The position numbers and the translations under genes are program-made. Below are positions 7,478-16,735 of a stretch of DNA of 21,116 nt, piece by piece (position 1 is the first letter of the stretch; every line of letters starts with the position of its first letter). Below the pieces are notes generated by a model. That model worked only from the letters and a program-made list of their open reading frames with translations, did not search any database and had not been told where the DNA came from. Origin of the DNA: an uncultured Bacteroidota bacterium (GTDB taxonomy: Bacteria; Bacteroidota; Bacteroidia; B-17B0; Aurantibacillaceae); assembly GCA_903923915.1 (NCBI GenBank), contig CAIXZI010000049.1:1-21116 (forward strand), in the 5' to 3' direction.

Positions 7478-8320
7478 ATGATAAAACGGGTACTGCATAT
7501 TATTTTTTTCATTTCTGCATTTACTGCAACAGCACAAACTAATACACCTTTAGATACAATAAAGCAAAATACCGTACAACCTGTTGCGCCAACAGATACT
7601 ACCCACACAACTGCGCCTATTACACAAACGGTAGAGCCAAACTTACAACCTGCACCAACACAAGCTGAAACAGCGGCAGACGTAGTAAAAGCTAATAAGA
7701 AAAAACGAACGCAAAAGCTAAGAGATCCAAAACTAAAACCTGATTTTGCGGCAGAGAATAGAGAAATTACCAAACTATATCGCGATGCATTCGACAGGAA
7801 AAAAGAAATTGTTCTTCAAAACAAACGTTACCGTATATACAACAATTACTTAACAGCCGGTGCAGGCCAGTGTTTTAACAGCGGCTGGAAAGAGATAGAC
7901 CTTTGCACTGCATTTGATTTTAATTTTCATGCCCAGAAAAAATATTTTCAGGTAGGTGGCACATTGGTTGGTCCGGCTTTATGGAACAACAACTGCATAC
8001 AATTACATGCAGGATGGGGTTATCGTTATGAAAGATGTAATTACCAGCTGGCTGCCTACGGCGGATTATCTTATTCTAACGGATATTATCTGCAACAAAC
8101 AGATACCAATATTTATAAGGTTAAAATGAATACGGTAGGTGCTTATGCCGCCTTACAATATTTTTACAAATTTAAGTTTGATTATGGTATTGGCTTAAGC
8201 GCATTTTTTGATATTAACGCTAAGCAAACATTAACAGGCATTAAATTAGAATTGTTTTTCTCAGGTGCTTACCGTGGTTTCAAAAAAATAGACTGGAAAA
8301 AAGAAGACGCGAAGTATTAA
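7478..8320 (+). CDS. Exported protein of unknown function, probable outer-membrane beta-barrel with Pro/Thr-rich linker
   Basis: I do not recognise this 280-residue protein. Residues 1-20 form a signal peptide ending FTATAQ. Residues about 21-70 are a low-complexity Pro/Thr/Gln linker, followed by a Lys-rich stretch (KKKRTQK, 74-80) and a charged helical segment (about 90-118). Residues about 120-268 alternate aromatic and polar residues with glycines (YLTAGAG, AYGGLSYSNGYY, GIGLSAFFDI), as in small outer-membrane barrels. There are four cysteines in this part (132, 143, 173, 187), unusual for an outer-membrane barrel and possibly two disulfides. The start lies 30 bases after the CoA-transferase stop on the same strand, and the gene converges on gcvH. 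A peptidoglycan- or periplasm-spanning linker plus barrel is an inference from composition only. Confidence 0.75.
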   Translation: MIKRVLHIIFFISAFTATAQTNTPLDTIKQNTVQPVAPTDTTHTTAPITQTVEPNLQPAPTQAETAADVVKANKKKRTQKLRDPKLKPDFAAENREITKLYRDAFDRKKEIVLQNKRYRIYNNYLTAGAGQCFNSGWKEIDLCTAFDFNFHAQKKYFQVGGTLVGPALWNNNCIQLHAGWGYRYERCNYQLAAYGGLSYSNGYYLQQTDTNIYKVKMNTVGAYAALQYFYKFKFDYGIGLSAFFDINAKQTLTGIKLELFFSGAYRGFKKIDWKKEDAKY

Positions 8321-8343
8321 TAACTTTCTTCAGATAATAGTGC

Positions 8344-8418
8344 GCTGTCGCGGTGAGCTTGTCGAACCATTTTCGTTTTCTCGCCCATATCTTTACATAA
8401 GCTAACTCAGGATGACTT
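8344..8418. repeat. Decayed palindromic GTGAGCTTGTCGAA / CAGGATGAC intergenic repeat
   Basis: GTCGCGGTGAGCTTGTCGAA (8347-8366) is close to a GTGAGCTTGTCGAA motif that recurs between genes in many bacterial genomes, Bacteroidetes included. AAGCTAACTCAGGATGAC (8399-8416) is a decayed version of the opposite-facing arm, AAGCTCAGGATGAC. Together they look like a degraded inverted-repeat element in the convergent gap between the exported protein gene and gcvH. The rest of that gap (8321-8479) shows no gene or clear terminator. Confidence 0.5.
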
Positions 8419-8479
8419 ACACACAGTTAAAAACAAGATGGTAAAAATGTTTGCTGATAATTGTTACCCGACAACTGTT

Positions 8480-8860
8480 TTAAGCTCCTACTAATTTTTT
8501 GTAATCAGCAACACTTAATAAATCAGCTAACTCATCGGTTTTATCAACGCTGCATTTTATCATCCAGCCATCGCCATAAGGGTCGTTATTTACTAATTCG
8601 GGGTTAGCATCTATTTTGCTGTTTATTTCAAGTACCTTTCCGGTAAGTGGCATAAACAAATCAGATACGGTTTTAACGGCTTCAACCGTTCCAAACACAA
8701 CTTCTCTTTCAACAGTTTCATTTAATGTGCTTACGTCAACGTAAACAATATCGCCCAATTCTTTTTGAGCAAAATCTGTAATGCCAATAAAAGCTTGGTT
8801 GCCTTCTACCCTAACCCACTCGTGGTCTTTGGTGTACTTTAAATTTTCTGGAAAGTTCAT
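8480..8860 (-). CDS. gcvH: Glycine cleavage system H protein
   Basis: GcvH (126 residues) is the small lipoyl carrier of the glycine cleavage complex. It shuttles the aminomethyl group from the glycine decarboxylase (P protein) to the T protein and is reoxidised by the L protein. The lipoylation site is Lys63 in [12 protein letters not shown], the family's ES-VK-A-SD context. The N-terminus (YTKDHEWVR) and [17 protein letters not shown] are also diagnostic, as is the C-terminal NDPYGDGWM. The length matches E. coli GcvH (129). The ATG at 8860 is preceded by an A/T-rich leader and a consensus -7 box. None of the other glycine cleavage genes is in the window. Its position downstream of sprA on the same strand is, from memory, conserved in Bacteroidetes. 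Confidence 0.97.
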   Translation of the reverse strand: MNFPENLKYTKDHEWVRVEGNQAFIGITDFAQKELGDIVYVDVSTLNETVEREVVFGTVEAVKTVSDLFMPLTGKVLEINSKIDANPELVNNDPYGDGWMIKCSVDKTDELADLLSVADYKKLVGA

Positions 8861-8879
8861 ATATTAAATTTTATAGGCG

Positions 8880-8887
8880 CAAATATA
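8880..8887 (-). promoter_or_regulatory. Bacteroidetes -7 promoter box for gcvH
   Basis: Read on the minus strand the sequence is TATATTTG, a full match to TAnnTTTG, followed by CGCC and the ATG 19 bases downstream. No good TTTG lies 19-21 bases upstream, so only the -7 half is convincing. It suggests gcvH has its own start site even though it follows sprA on the same strand. Confidence 0.5.
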
Positions 8888-8920
8888 ACGGATTTTTTTA
8901 CACGGAATTATTGCGTGGTT

Positions 8921-9026
8921 ATGTTGAGTTTATCGAATTGAAAATCACAAATACCATAAAAAAACAAAAAGACATTTGTAAACATGTGCGTTGTTCTGCC
9001 CAAATCCTTCTACAAGTTCAGGATAA
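8921..9026. repeat. Second decayed GTTGAGCTTGTCGAA / TTCGACAAGCTCAGGATAAC repeat pair
   Basis: ATGTTGAGTTTATCGAATTG (8921-8940) and CCTTCTACAAGTTCAGGATA (9006-9025) are degraded, opposite-facing arms of the same family seen at 8344-8418. On the minus strand the right arm reads ATCCTGAACTTGTAGAAGGAT, itself an imperfect hairpin (ATCCT/AGGAT) lying about 20 bases after the sprA stop. It may weakly terminate sprA but has no T run. The 186-base gap between sprA and gcvH otherwise holds an A/T-rich stretch and the gcvH promoter. Confidence 0.5.
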
Positions 9027-9046
9027 CTCTCTCTTAACGAAGGCTT

Positions 9047-12000
9047 TTACTGAATAACAAAACGTAAGCTTAAGCCGGCGTTTGTTGTTTGTGTAGGAAA
9101 CGAAGTTGAAATAACGGGCTTGTTAATAGTTCTATCGTAATAAATACGCAGGTTTATATTTTGTGTAAGCGAGTAGGTAAGCGATACTTTTATGGTAGTT
9201 ATATTTTGCCCGCTACTAACCTGACTAGATTGAATATCTACACTGTTGCCCTTACCATCTTGTTCGGTTATTACTTTTCTTAAAATAGTTTGCGATTGTC
9301 TGAATGAAAGTGTTACCGTAGATAATAAATCACTCTTAAGTGGTTTGCCGCGTATTTTTAAACGCTTAATTTCTACCTGTGGCAAAGTATAGGTTGCGCC
9401 TATGTTATACTCGCTACTGTGCAAATCCATCACTTGTGGCACATTAGATGAAAGCGTTGACATTTTATCTCGCTTAATTTCGAAGTTGGCGCCCAAACCT
9501 TTGATTTTGCCTTTATCAATAAACATTAAATTTACTTTTATAAGCGGCGAGAAAGATTCTGAAACGGTAATGGTATTAATTACATACTGCGAAACAAAAT
9601 TAGCAGTAGAGCCAATGGTATCTACCACACGCCTTATAGGATTGCGATGTGTAGCATCTTCGCCATAGGCCTGGTTATTGGTATAAGAGCCATAACTAAG
9701 TGTTGAGCGATAGCCGTGTGTAAGCACCACCGATTTAAAATACTTTTTTACTACAGGCATTTTACTCAAGCCATCGTAGGTTAAATTCCAACCCGGCAAT
9801 GGTATTTTTTTAAACAAATTATCTCCTACATTTTTGTTTGATGCTGTTTTATGCCCCGTATAGGCTGAAATAAATGCACCCATAACAACATCTTGCTGGT
9901 TTAAATCATATCCATCATAATGTTTGCCATCAGCCGCTACTCCGTGCGAATTTTTATTTTGCTGAGAAAGCATTTGTGCATACTGGCCCCTCATTAAAAT
10001 ATATTTATCAAACAAATCACTATTATGCGTACCTACCTGATCTGCTTTAAAGGTGTTTGGCCCTAAAGTAATGGTAGATATGCTGTAATTTCCACCAAAA
10101 ACAGGGGTGTAGTGGTCGTAACCTGGTTTATAAATATGATTTATAGAATCATGGTATCCAATAAAGAAACTTTCGGTTTGCCCATGTGTCATATTACCGG
10201 TAAACGTAATTTTTAAACTTTTAAGGGGTTCTACATTTGCCGAGTAATTTATGGTTTGTGTTTTTGTATGCAGGTATTGTGTAGAAAAATTTTGTCGGTG
10301 CACCAACCAATTATTTTTTTGTGCGTCGTGTACAATACCAGAGTTGGAAGTGGTAACATCAGATATACTCTTTGGAAAAGCACCCTGATTAGCCCCAAAT
10401 ACAAAACCTAAGCCCGGCGCACCAAACTGATTGTTATTGCCATTGTTAGACATACCCAAAATACTGGCTTCGGGGGCAAAACCGGGTAGTGTTGTACCCT
10501 GTGTAATATTATAATTACCCGATATTTGTTTAACCGTCATTAAAACACGGGAAAGGTGCTCAAATATTTCTAATGGGTTTGTAGAAACACTATCTTTATT
10601 TGTATTAGCGGCAGGAGCTCCACCGGGTAGTTTCACATTAGGATCAACAGGATTATTTTTATCATCTTTTTTCTTTTTCAATTTCTTTTTGGGTGGCGGC
10701 AGGTATTGTCCTACACGTTTTAAGTATGGAATTTTATTATACAAGTTTGTCATATTAAGCTGCGTGGTATAGGCCTGCGTTTGCGCATTTTGTATGGTGT
10801 TCCCTATTGTATCTACCGAAAAAGGCCTGCGCTGCCATTGGTAATTGGCAGTATATTTAACCGATGCCTGCGATATAAAATCTAAAGCAGGTATTTTATT
10901 AAGTGGCAATAAAATATTTAAGTTGGTAGTTTGGTTGTAAGCCGTGTTGGTACCACCTTTACGTATTAAATTTTGTTCTACCGTGTTTTTATCATTGGCT
11001 GTAACGTTAGCTCCTAAATTGTTAGGGTTTTCTAACACTCGCCCAAGGTTGGTTGCTGTAATATCTAGCTTAATGTTTTTGGTTAAATCCCAGCGGGTAG
11101 AGTAGTTACGGGTTACGTTAAATGTTTTGTTGTATTGCGTTTGTGTGTAATCTTTAGCGCCCGGTGCCGTGGTAATATCTCTGGCATGCGATTCGATATA
11201 TGTTCGCGTAACATTATCGCCAAAACTAAACTGCCCCGGCAAAGGTTTTATGTTAATGTCTTTTACAATAGCTAACCACGGGCTTTGCATAATGGCTGCT
11301 TTTGAATTTTTAAACGGCTCTACGCTTTTTACCGGCACTTGATAATTGTAATTAAGCATACCCGTATAGTTTCTGTTAAAACTCCAGGAAGTGGTTACAT
11401 TGTGTTTGTATTGTTCGGTAAACGCATACGTAAGCGATAGATTTTCTACATCCCACGGATACATTTTGGTTTTGTTTTTACCGCGCTGCTTGCTTACGTT
11501 GGTGAAGTTTATGCCCCGCTGTCGGGTATAATCAACGGCTCTGTTTTTAATTTGTCCTATTTCATCAAATGTATTATTTGACCCATCTTTAAACCCATTT
11601 TTTGTAGATACATTGCTCATCAATACATCTCCATTAGTTGGATCGTATTGCGGCGTATTGCGAATTTCTGATTGTGCTAAGTAGATAGGTAAATTTATCT
11701 TCCATTCTTTTGGCAAGAATTTGCCTAACTGAAATGTTCCGTTTATGGCATATTGCAAAACCGATTGCCGACTCCTATCGCTGGGCTTAGCATCTATACT
11801 TCCAAAAAAGGGTGTGGATACTTGTCCGGATAAAGATATTTGTCCAAAGTCGGCTAGTTTTGCGGTTACTTTACTGATGGCTGCTTGACCGCCATGCTGA
11901 TTAAAGTCGGTTACCCTAAGTTCATCTACCCAAACTTCGGCACTCATAGATTTTGGATTGGTAGGGGTAAGCGGGTTTTCTATACCCACCATTACACTGG

Positions 12001-15000
12001 TTATGGCACCCATGTTGGGTTCTCCTACCACACCTATTAAATGCGCGTGGTTTCCGGCCGGATGCCGCATAGTGCTATCTGTATTTGCTTTTCCGGCTGT
12101 TTGATTGCGTATTAATTTAAGGTCTGTTATTTCTGTTAAATCAATAACTACCTCATTATCTGATGGCCAAACTTTAGCTTTATCGCCATCGTTGGCATTG
12201 TTATAAGATGAGTTTGGTGCCGTTAATTTTACAGGTACTTTGTATATGTAATAGTTGTTTGTAAAATCGCTTCCTATGCGTACAAACATATTTACATCGC
12301 CATCATTAAGTGGTTGGTTGTTTAATTTTTCAGCATGCACAAACATTCTTATTTTTTTGTACGAACGCGCATCTAAGCTGTTGATGTTTTTATACACGCC
12401 GCGCGCATCGCCATCTTTAAGGTTTGATACACGTAATGAAAGCGATTGCTCGTTTAACAAAACCATGTTTGTTGTTTGCACGTTTTGTTGCTGATTAATG
12501 CCCGGAGGTAATACATAATCAATAGGGCTTCGTGTTCCGTTTTCCTGATAACTAACCGCAGATACATCAAACTCAGTTTGGTTATCGGTTACTAAACCAC
12601 CTGTTGGACTTGATAAATCTTGTTGATACACACGCCAATCGCTACGCACAAGCTCTAGGCGCGCAAAACGCATTACTACCGGTGCGCTAAAGCTTTTGGT
12701 AAACATGCGCATAAAACGTATAGCATTGTATCCTTCTATGGATCCAATTTTTGAGTTGTAGCTGGTAATTGGTATTTTAAACTGATAAAAATTAACGGTA
12801 CGCTGCACACCATCTGGCCCTTGTTTATTTACCGGAATAACATTTACAATGTAGTTATTACCCACGTTGCCCGGGTTAATATCTTGCGGTGTAACTTTAA
12901 TTTTGTACTGGTAGTAGGCTTCTGATTGGTTAAGCGTATTATCTTTATTTATATCTTCTATGTTTGGTGTGGTGCTTGCTACAGTTGAGTATCCACCGGC
13001 ATTTTGACTTTGATACTGATTTTGTGTTGGCGAGTTGCCCTCTACGTTGTTGTATTTTTTATAACGAAAAAGCGTGTTTGCCGCCGCGCCCAATTTATCA
13101 TAATCATCACCTCGGTAAAAATGGTAGTTATCGCCCGAAGGATCACTAAAAGCTTCGTTGTTACCTGAAATATTTAATCCACCTACCCCGCCGGGACCAG
13201 ACCCTAACGCAACTGTGTACCAATTAAAATGTTTAATCTCATTATCTACCGCATCACTTAAGTTATCCGGAATACCATCATAACCCACATCTTGATAAGG
13301 CCTGGTGTTTGGGTCTATATCAAAGGCATTTACATAAGGCGGAGAACTTGGTGTTTTACCCCAAGGCGAATTTTGATCTAAATAGTTTGTGTTGCTTGGC
13401 GATTTTAGTCCGTTTTCATAAGACATGCTTCCGTCTTTCAAAATATCTTCTGATACACTTCCTAAGTTAAAATACAACTCGCCATTAGTTGGTGGAGCCT
13501 GATGAAAGGTGTTGTATTGTGGCTGCGATTGGTTGTTGTAATCTTCATTAAACGGATCCATCATCCAAAACTGTATATACTCAATGTTCGCTGCCTGAAA
13601 ATCATTGGTGGTAAGGCTTCGCATAATACCACCCCAACGTGTTTCAGGTTTATTTAAAACAATGTGCCCCGCAGTGCTTGAAACAGTTGCATCAATACCT
13701 GCAGAAATATTAGTTGGTTTAGTATCAAAATTATAAGGACCACGTTCGTTAGGATAAAAAGCTAAATCTAAAATAGGTAATAACTGCGGCTGACCGTTTG
13801 GTGGTGTTTTTTTAGGAAATAAATCGCTTTCAAAAAAAGCTTCCATAAAGTGATTGCTTTGAACTTGCACACTAATTGCAGCTGGTGTAAGTGCAGATCT
13901 TTGATAAAAAACAGATTGATCGACCGTGTACCAAGCTAGTTTTGCGCGGTTAAGTCCTGTTTTTATACTATCTGAATTGCCGGGTAATGTTTCCGGAAAT
14001 AAGTTTGGTTGTCCTTCGGGCACAGAAGCATGAATCCAAGCGCCGGCACTGCGTAAATCGATAGTAGAAACACTACCTTCAAAATCATCAATATAAGAGG
14101 TTCCTCCATTATTAGAAATAGCTGCCGAATGACCCGGTATTAAATCGGCACCCTCGCCCGATATTTGTATAGACGATGGTTCTTTGGTTTGTATAAGCGG
14201 TATTTTATCTACCAAACGTGTAAGCCATGGCGCGTTGGCGCGGTAGTTATAATCAATGCCTATCATGGTGTTAGACACGGGTTCATCGCCAATGTTAACT
14301 TTTTGCGTAAGTGGGCGCTCGCCATAATGTAAAATAGTTCCGCCTAAGGATAAATCTTTACTGTATTTGTAATCAAAACGGGCGCCGTACATACTTTTTG
14401 TTTGCACGCTAAATAATGCGTTGTTTTCTGCCGTAATTTTTATGGCTTGACCCGAGTTTAAAACACTTTCGTTAATAATTTTTACTTTACCCATGGTGTA
14501 ATCAACCGTATAATCTACGTTTTCGGTAAGGGCTACGCCGCCTGCCGTTACACGCACAGACCCTTGCGGAATGTTCATAGAATTTAAAGAAAACTCATTA
14601 CTGGTGGCAGATTGATAAGAGCCTTTTAGTTTAAACCTATCTTTATTTGGTAACTGCTGTGCAGATATTTTGGTAGAATCATATAACTCCTGAAAAACAA
14701 AACCTGCTACATCGGCTGCATGGTTTGTTCGCTCATCATTAGAAAACGCATTTTTTAAATCGTTACCAAATGGCTCTATACTGGTAAAATAAATACGCCC
14801 ATTTTGCGGGTTTACAGTTACGTTGGGTATAAAATCAAAATAACCATCGGGTTGCCTATCCTGGTTTTGGTTAATTCTATCTAATCCTAATTTTTGAATT
14901 AGTAATTGTCCGTTCATAGAACCATAGGGTATGTAAGGAATATCAACGCCTGTTTTAATGTTGTTGTAAACAATGTTTAAGGCAAAGTTGGTTGAGCTTA

Positions 15001-16732
15001 ATGAATATGCGCCAAGGGTATAAACGTTTTTCATCATCAAATCCCACATAGGTATTTGTGTGTTAAGCTGCGTGCTTTTTAATAGTTTGGTAATTAAAAG
15101 TTTGTCGGTTGATGGAAATTGATCTGAAAACTCACCCACCTGATAAACCTTTCCGTTTAAAGTATATTGGTAGGAAACCGATAAAACCTCATCATAATTT
15201 AAGGAAGTATTTAAAGAGATATAACCCAATCTTCCGTTCAAATAATAGTCGGTTGCCGGGTTCAATCTGCGCGCGCGCGTAAGTACCTCAAACTCTCTGC
15301 CGGCGTTAAATACCTGTACTTGCTGTCCAGCCTGCGCATCCATATAAGTGTATTGCGTAAGATTTTGTACTGCCGAATTATAATTTCTTTCGTAAAGAGG
15401 GCCTGGTATTTGGGTTGTTGAATTTGAATCTATTAAGCTTTTATATAAGGTGTTTAAGCTATTGCGAGGGTTTTTTGGGGTAGCAGAAGAGGAACCAATG
15501 CTATCTGTAATGTTATAAAGGGTAGGATTTGTTGTGTTTGCAGGATAAATGTGACTAACATCTTCCGCTAAATCGGCAAAAGCAGCAATGTTGCGGGCTT
15601 GGTCAAACTGACTGGTACGGTTTGTTACATACACCTCAATTTTCGTAATTTGTATAGGCGATTGTACAATGGGTGTATTTGCAAGCCAGTTATTGTAATT
15701 ATCTCTAAAATATTGGCCTAAAAAATAATGTCGGTTTGCCTCATAATTATCGGCTTGAACCGTATAAGTCATGGTTTGTGCACCGTTTTGTACGTTTAAT
15801 TCGGTTTTTTTACCTCTTTCTTGTGCAAACAATGCAGTAGTGGTTAGTTTACCAAACTGTAAGGTTGTTTTAACACCAAAAAGTGTTTGACTACCTGTAA
15901 TAAGCGAGCTATTAAGCGGAAGATTAACGTTACCGGCTTCTACTTTTTTCAAAATCTCATCTTCCGTTCCGGTATATTGAATTTTAATTTGGTTCTCAAA
16001 ATCAAAAGAAGCTTCCGTATTATAATTAGTGGTTAGTTTTAGTTTTTCGCCTATTTTTCCCACAATATTGAGCTGAATCTTCATATTAAAGTCGAAATTG
16101 GAGATTTTTCGCTGTTTTTGAGGAATAGCCGGATTTTCATTTCTATTGGTAATTACGCCAAACATTAGCTCGGCACTACCGGTTGGACGAATATCTACCG
16201 TGTTTCCGCCAAATAAACGATCAAACAACTCGCCACCAACGGTTAGCTTTGGTATCAGCTGTTTTTTTGTAGGATCACTTTTAGAATCGGCCTGTGTGCG
16301 CGATTTCCAATAACCTTTTACCTGCTCTTTAAATTTATAATCCTGGTATTCTTCTTCCGTCATGTAAGTAGGAGTGCGGTAATCAAGCGCCCCCATTTTT
16401 TGATCGAAATTGTAGGTTTTGGTAGCCGGATCGTAAGTAGTAGTAGTTTTTATATTAGAAGGATTGTTTAACTGCAGCGGCGATTTTGGATTATAAATAG
16501 GCTCGCCATAATCATTATCTTTTATCGGATAATGTAAGTCATCATTGGTAACCCCAGGCTCAACATCTGGTGGTGGAGTATCTTGTACCGTTGTTTTAAT
16601 AAACGGATTAATAGCCGCACTACCCTGTTTTTCGGGCAATAGTCTGTTATTTTTACTACCCGAATGGGTAATAACCGAAAACAATGCTGCTGCCGCTCCG
16701 GCAATTAATGTATTTTTAAGAACAGCGTACAC
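9047..16732 (-). CDS. sprA: Cell-surface protein SprA (Sov), outer-membrane translocon of the type IX secretion system
   Basis: SprA is the giant outer-membrane barrel through which T9SS substrates cross. In Flavobacterium johnsoniae it is needed for gliding and secretion, and its P. gingivalis counterpart is Sov. This copy has 2561 residues, close to F. johnsoniae SprA (about 2400), with no frameshift. The start is GTG at 16732 followed by a hydrophobic stretch (NTLIAGAAAALFSVI), and no in-frame ATG lies before the conserved N-terminal region. Signature stretches include the repeated SprA N-terminal-type segments, YIDDFEGS near residue 880 and WVDELRVTDF near 1600. The C-terminal half is rich in beta-strands and ends in an outer-membrane type LSLRFVIQ. 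A Lys-rich, Pro-rich low-complexity insert lies near 2010-2045. The gene starts 3 bases after ruvA ends. Confidence 0.95.
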   Translation of the reverse strand: MYAVLKNTLIAGAAAALFSVITHSGSKNNRLLPEKQGSAAINPFIKTTVQDTPPPDVEPGVTNDDLHYPIKDNDYGEPIYNPKSPLQLNNPSNIKTTTTYDPATKTYNFDQKMGALDYRTPTYMTEEEYQDYKFKEQVKGYWKSRTQADSKSDPTKKQLIPKLTVGGELFDRLFGGNTVDIRPTGSAELMFGVITNRNENPAIPQKQRKISNFDFNMKIQLNIVGKIGEKLKLTTNYNTEASFDFENQIKIQYTGTEDEILKKVEAGNVNLPLNSSLITGSQTLFGVKTTLQFGKLTTTALFAQERGKKTELNVQNGAQTMTYTVQADNYEANRHYFLGQYFRDNYNNWLANTPIVQSPIQITKIEVYVTNRTSQFDQARNIAAFADLAEDVSHIYPANTTNPTLYNITDSIGSSSATPKNPRNSLNTLYKSLIDSNSTTQIPGPLYERNYNSAVQNLTQYTYMDAQAGQQVQVFNAGREFEVLTRARRLNPATDYYLNGRLGYISLNTSLNYDEVLSVSYQYTLNGKVYQVGEFSDQFPSTDKLLITKLLKSTQLNTQIPMWDLMMKNVYTLGAYSLSSTNFALNIVYNNIKTGVDIPYIPYGSMNGQLLIQKLGLDRINQNQDRQPDGYFDFIPNVTVNPQNGRIYFTSIEPFGNDLKNAFSNDERTNHAADVAGFVFQELYDSTKISAQQLPNKDRFKLKGSYQSATSNEFSLNSMNIPQGSVRVTAGGVALTENVDYTVDYTMGKVKIINESVLNSGQAIKITAENNALFSVQTKSMYGARFDYKYSKDLSLGGTILHYGERPLTQKVNIGDEPVSNTMIGIDYNYRANAPWLTRLVDKIPLIQTKEPSSIQISGEGADLIPGHSAAISNNGGTSYIDDFEGSVSTIDLRSAGAWIHASVPEGQPNLFPETLPGNSDSIKTGLNRAKLAWYTVDQSVFYQRSALTPAAISVQVQSNHFMEAFFESDLFPKKTPPNGQPQLLPILDLAFYPNERGPYNFDTKPTNISAGIDATVSSTAGHIVLNKPETRWGGIMRSLTTNDFQAANIEYIQFWMMDPFNEDYNNQSQPQYNTFHQAPPTNGELYFNLGSVSEDILKDGSMSYENGLKSPSNTNYLDQNSPWGKTPSSPPYVNAFDIDPNTRPYQDVGYDGIPDNLSDAVDNEIKHFNWYTVALGSGPGGVGGLNISGNNEAFSDPSGDNYHFYRGDDYDKLGAAANTLFRYKKYNNVEGNSPTQNQYQSQNAGGYSTVASTTPNIEDINKDNTLNQSEAYYQYKIKVTPQDINPGNVGNNYIVNVIPVNKQGPDGVQRTVNFYQFKIPITSYNSKIGSIEGYNAIRFMRMFTKSFSAPVVMRFARLELVRSDWRVYQQDLSSPTGGLVTDNQTEFDVSAVSYQENGTRSPIDYVLPPGINQQQNVQTTNMVLLNEQSLSLRVSNLKDGDARGVYKNINSLDARSYKKIRMFVHAEKLNNQPLNDGDVNMFVRIGSDFTNNYYIYKVPVKLTAPNSSYNNANDGDKAKVWPSDNEVVIDLTEITDLKLIRNQTAGKANTDSTMRHPAGNHAHLIGVVGEPNMGAITSVMVGIENPLTPTNPKSMSAEVWVDELRVTDFNQHGGQAAISKVTAKLADFGQISLSGQVSTPFFGSIDAKPSDRSRQSVLQYAINGTFQLGKFLPKEWKINLPIYLAQSEIRNTPQYDPTNGDVLMSNVSTKNGFKDGSNNTFDEIGQIKNRAVDYTRQRGINFTNVSKQRGKNKTKMYPWDVENLSLTYAFTEQYKHNVTTSWSFNRNYTGMLNYNYQVPVKSVEPFKNSKAAIMQSPWLAIVKDINIKPLPGQFSFGDNVTRTYIESHARDITTAPGAKDYTQTQYNKTFNVTRNYSTRWDLTKNIKLDITATNLGRVLENPNNLGANVTANDKNTVEQNLIRKGGTNTAYNQTTNLNILLPLNKIPALDFISQASVKYTANYQWQRRPFSVDTIGNTIQNAQTQAYTTQLNMTNLYNKIPYLKRVGQYLPPPKKKLKKKKDDKNNPVDPNVKLPGGAPAANTNKDSVSTNPLEIFEHLSRVLMTVKQISGNYNITQGTTLPGFAPEASILGMSNNGNNNQFGAPGLGFVFGANQGAFPKSISDVTTSNSGIVHDAQKNNWLVHRQNFSTQYLHTKTQTINYSANVEPLKSLKITFTGNMTHGQTESFFIGYHDSINHIYKPGYDHYTPVFGGNYSISTITLGPNTFKADQVGTHNSDLFDKYILMRGQYAQMLSQQNKNSHGVAADGKHYDGYDLNQQDVVMGAFISAYTGHKTASNKNVGDNLFKKIPLPGWNLTYDGLSKMPVVKKYFKSVVLTHGYRSTLSYGSYTNNQAYGEDATHRNPIRRVVDTIGSTANFVSQYVINTITVSESFSPLIKVNLMFIDKGKIKGLGANFEIKRDKMSTLSSNVPQVMDLHSSEYNIGATYTLPQVEIKRLKIRGKPLKSDLLSTVTLSFRQSQTILRKVITEQDGKGNSVDIQSSQVSSGQNITTIKVSLTYSLTQNINLRIYYDRTINKPVISTSFPTQTTNAGLSLRFVIQ

Positions 16733-16735
16733 CCC

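Noticed and set aside
8425..8480. Possible terminator hairpin TTGT..ACAA after gcvH
   Set aside because: The stem is only four A/T-rich base pairs with no proper T run in the right position, so it is not supported.
9402..9668. Plus-strand open frame of 88 codons inside sprA
   Set aside because: It is a shadow of the sprA coding strand, with no promoter, family resemblance or independent coding signal.
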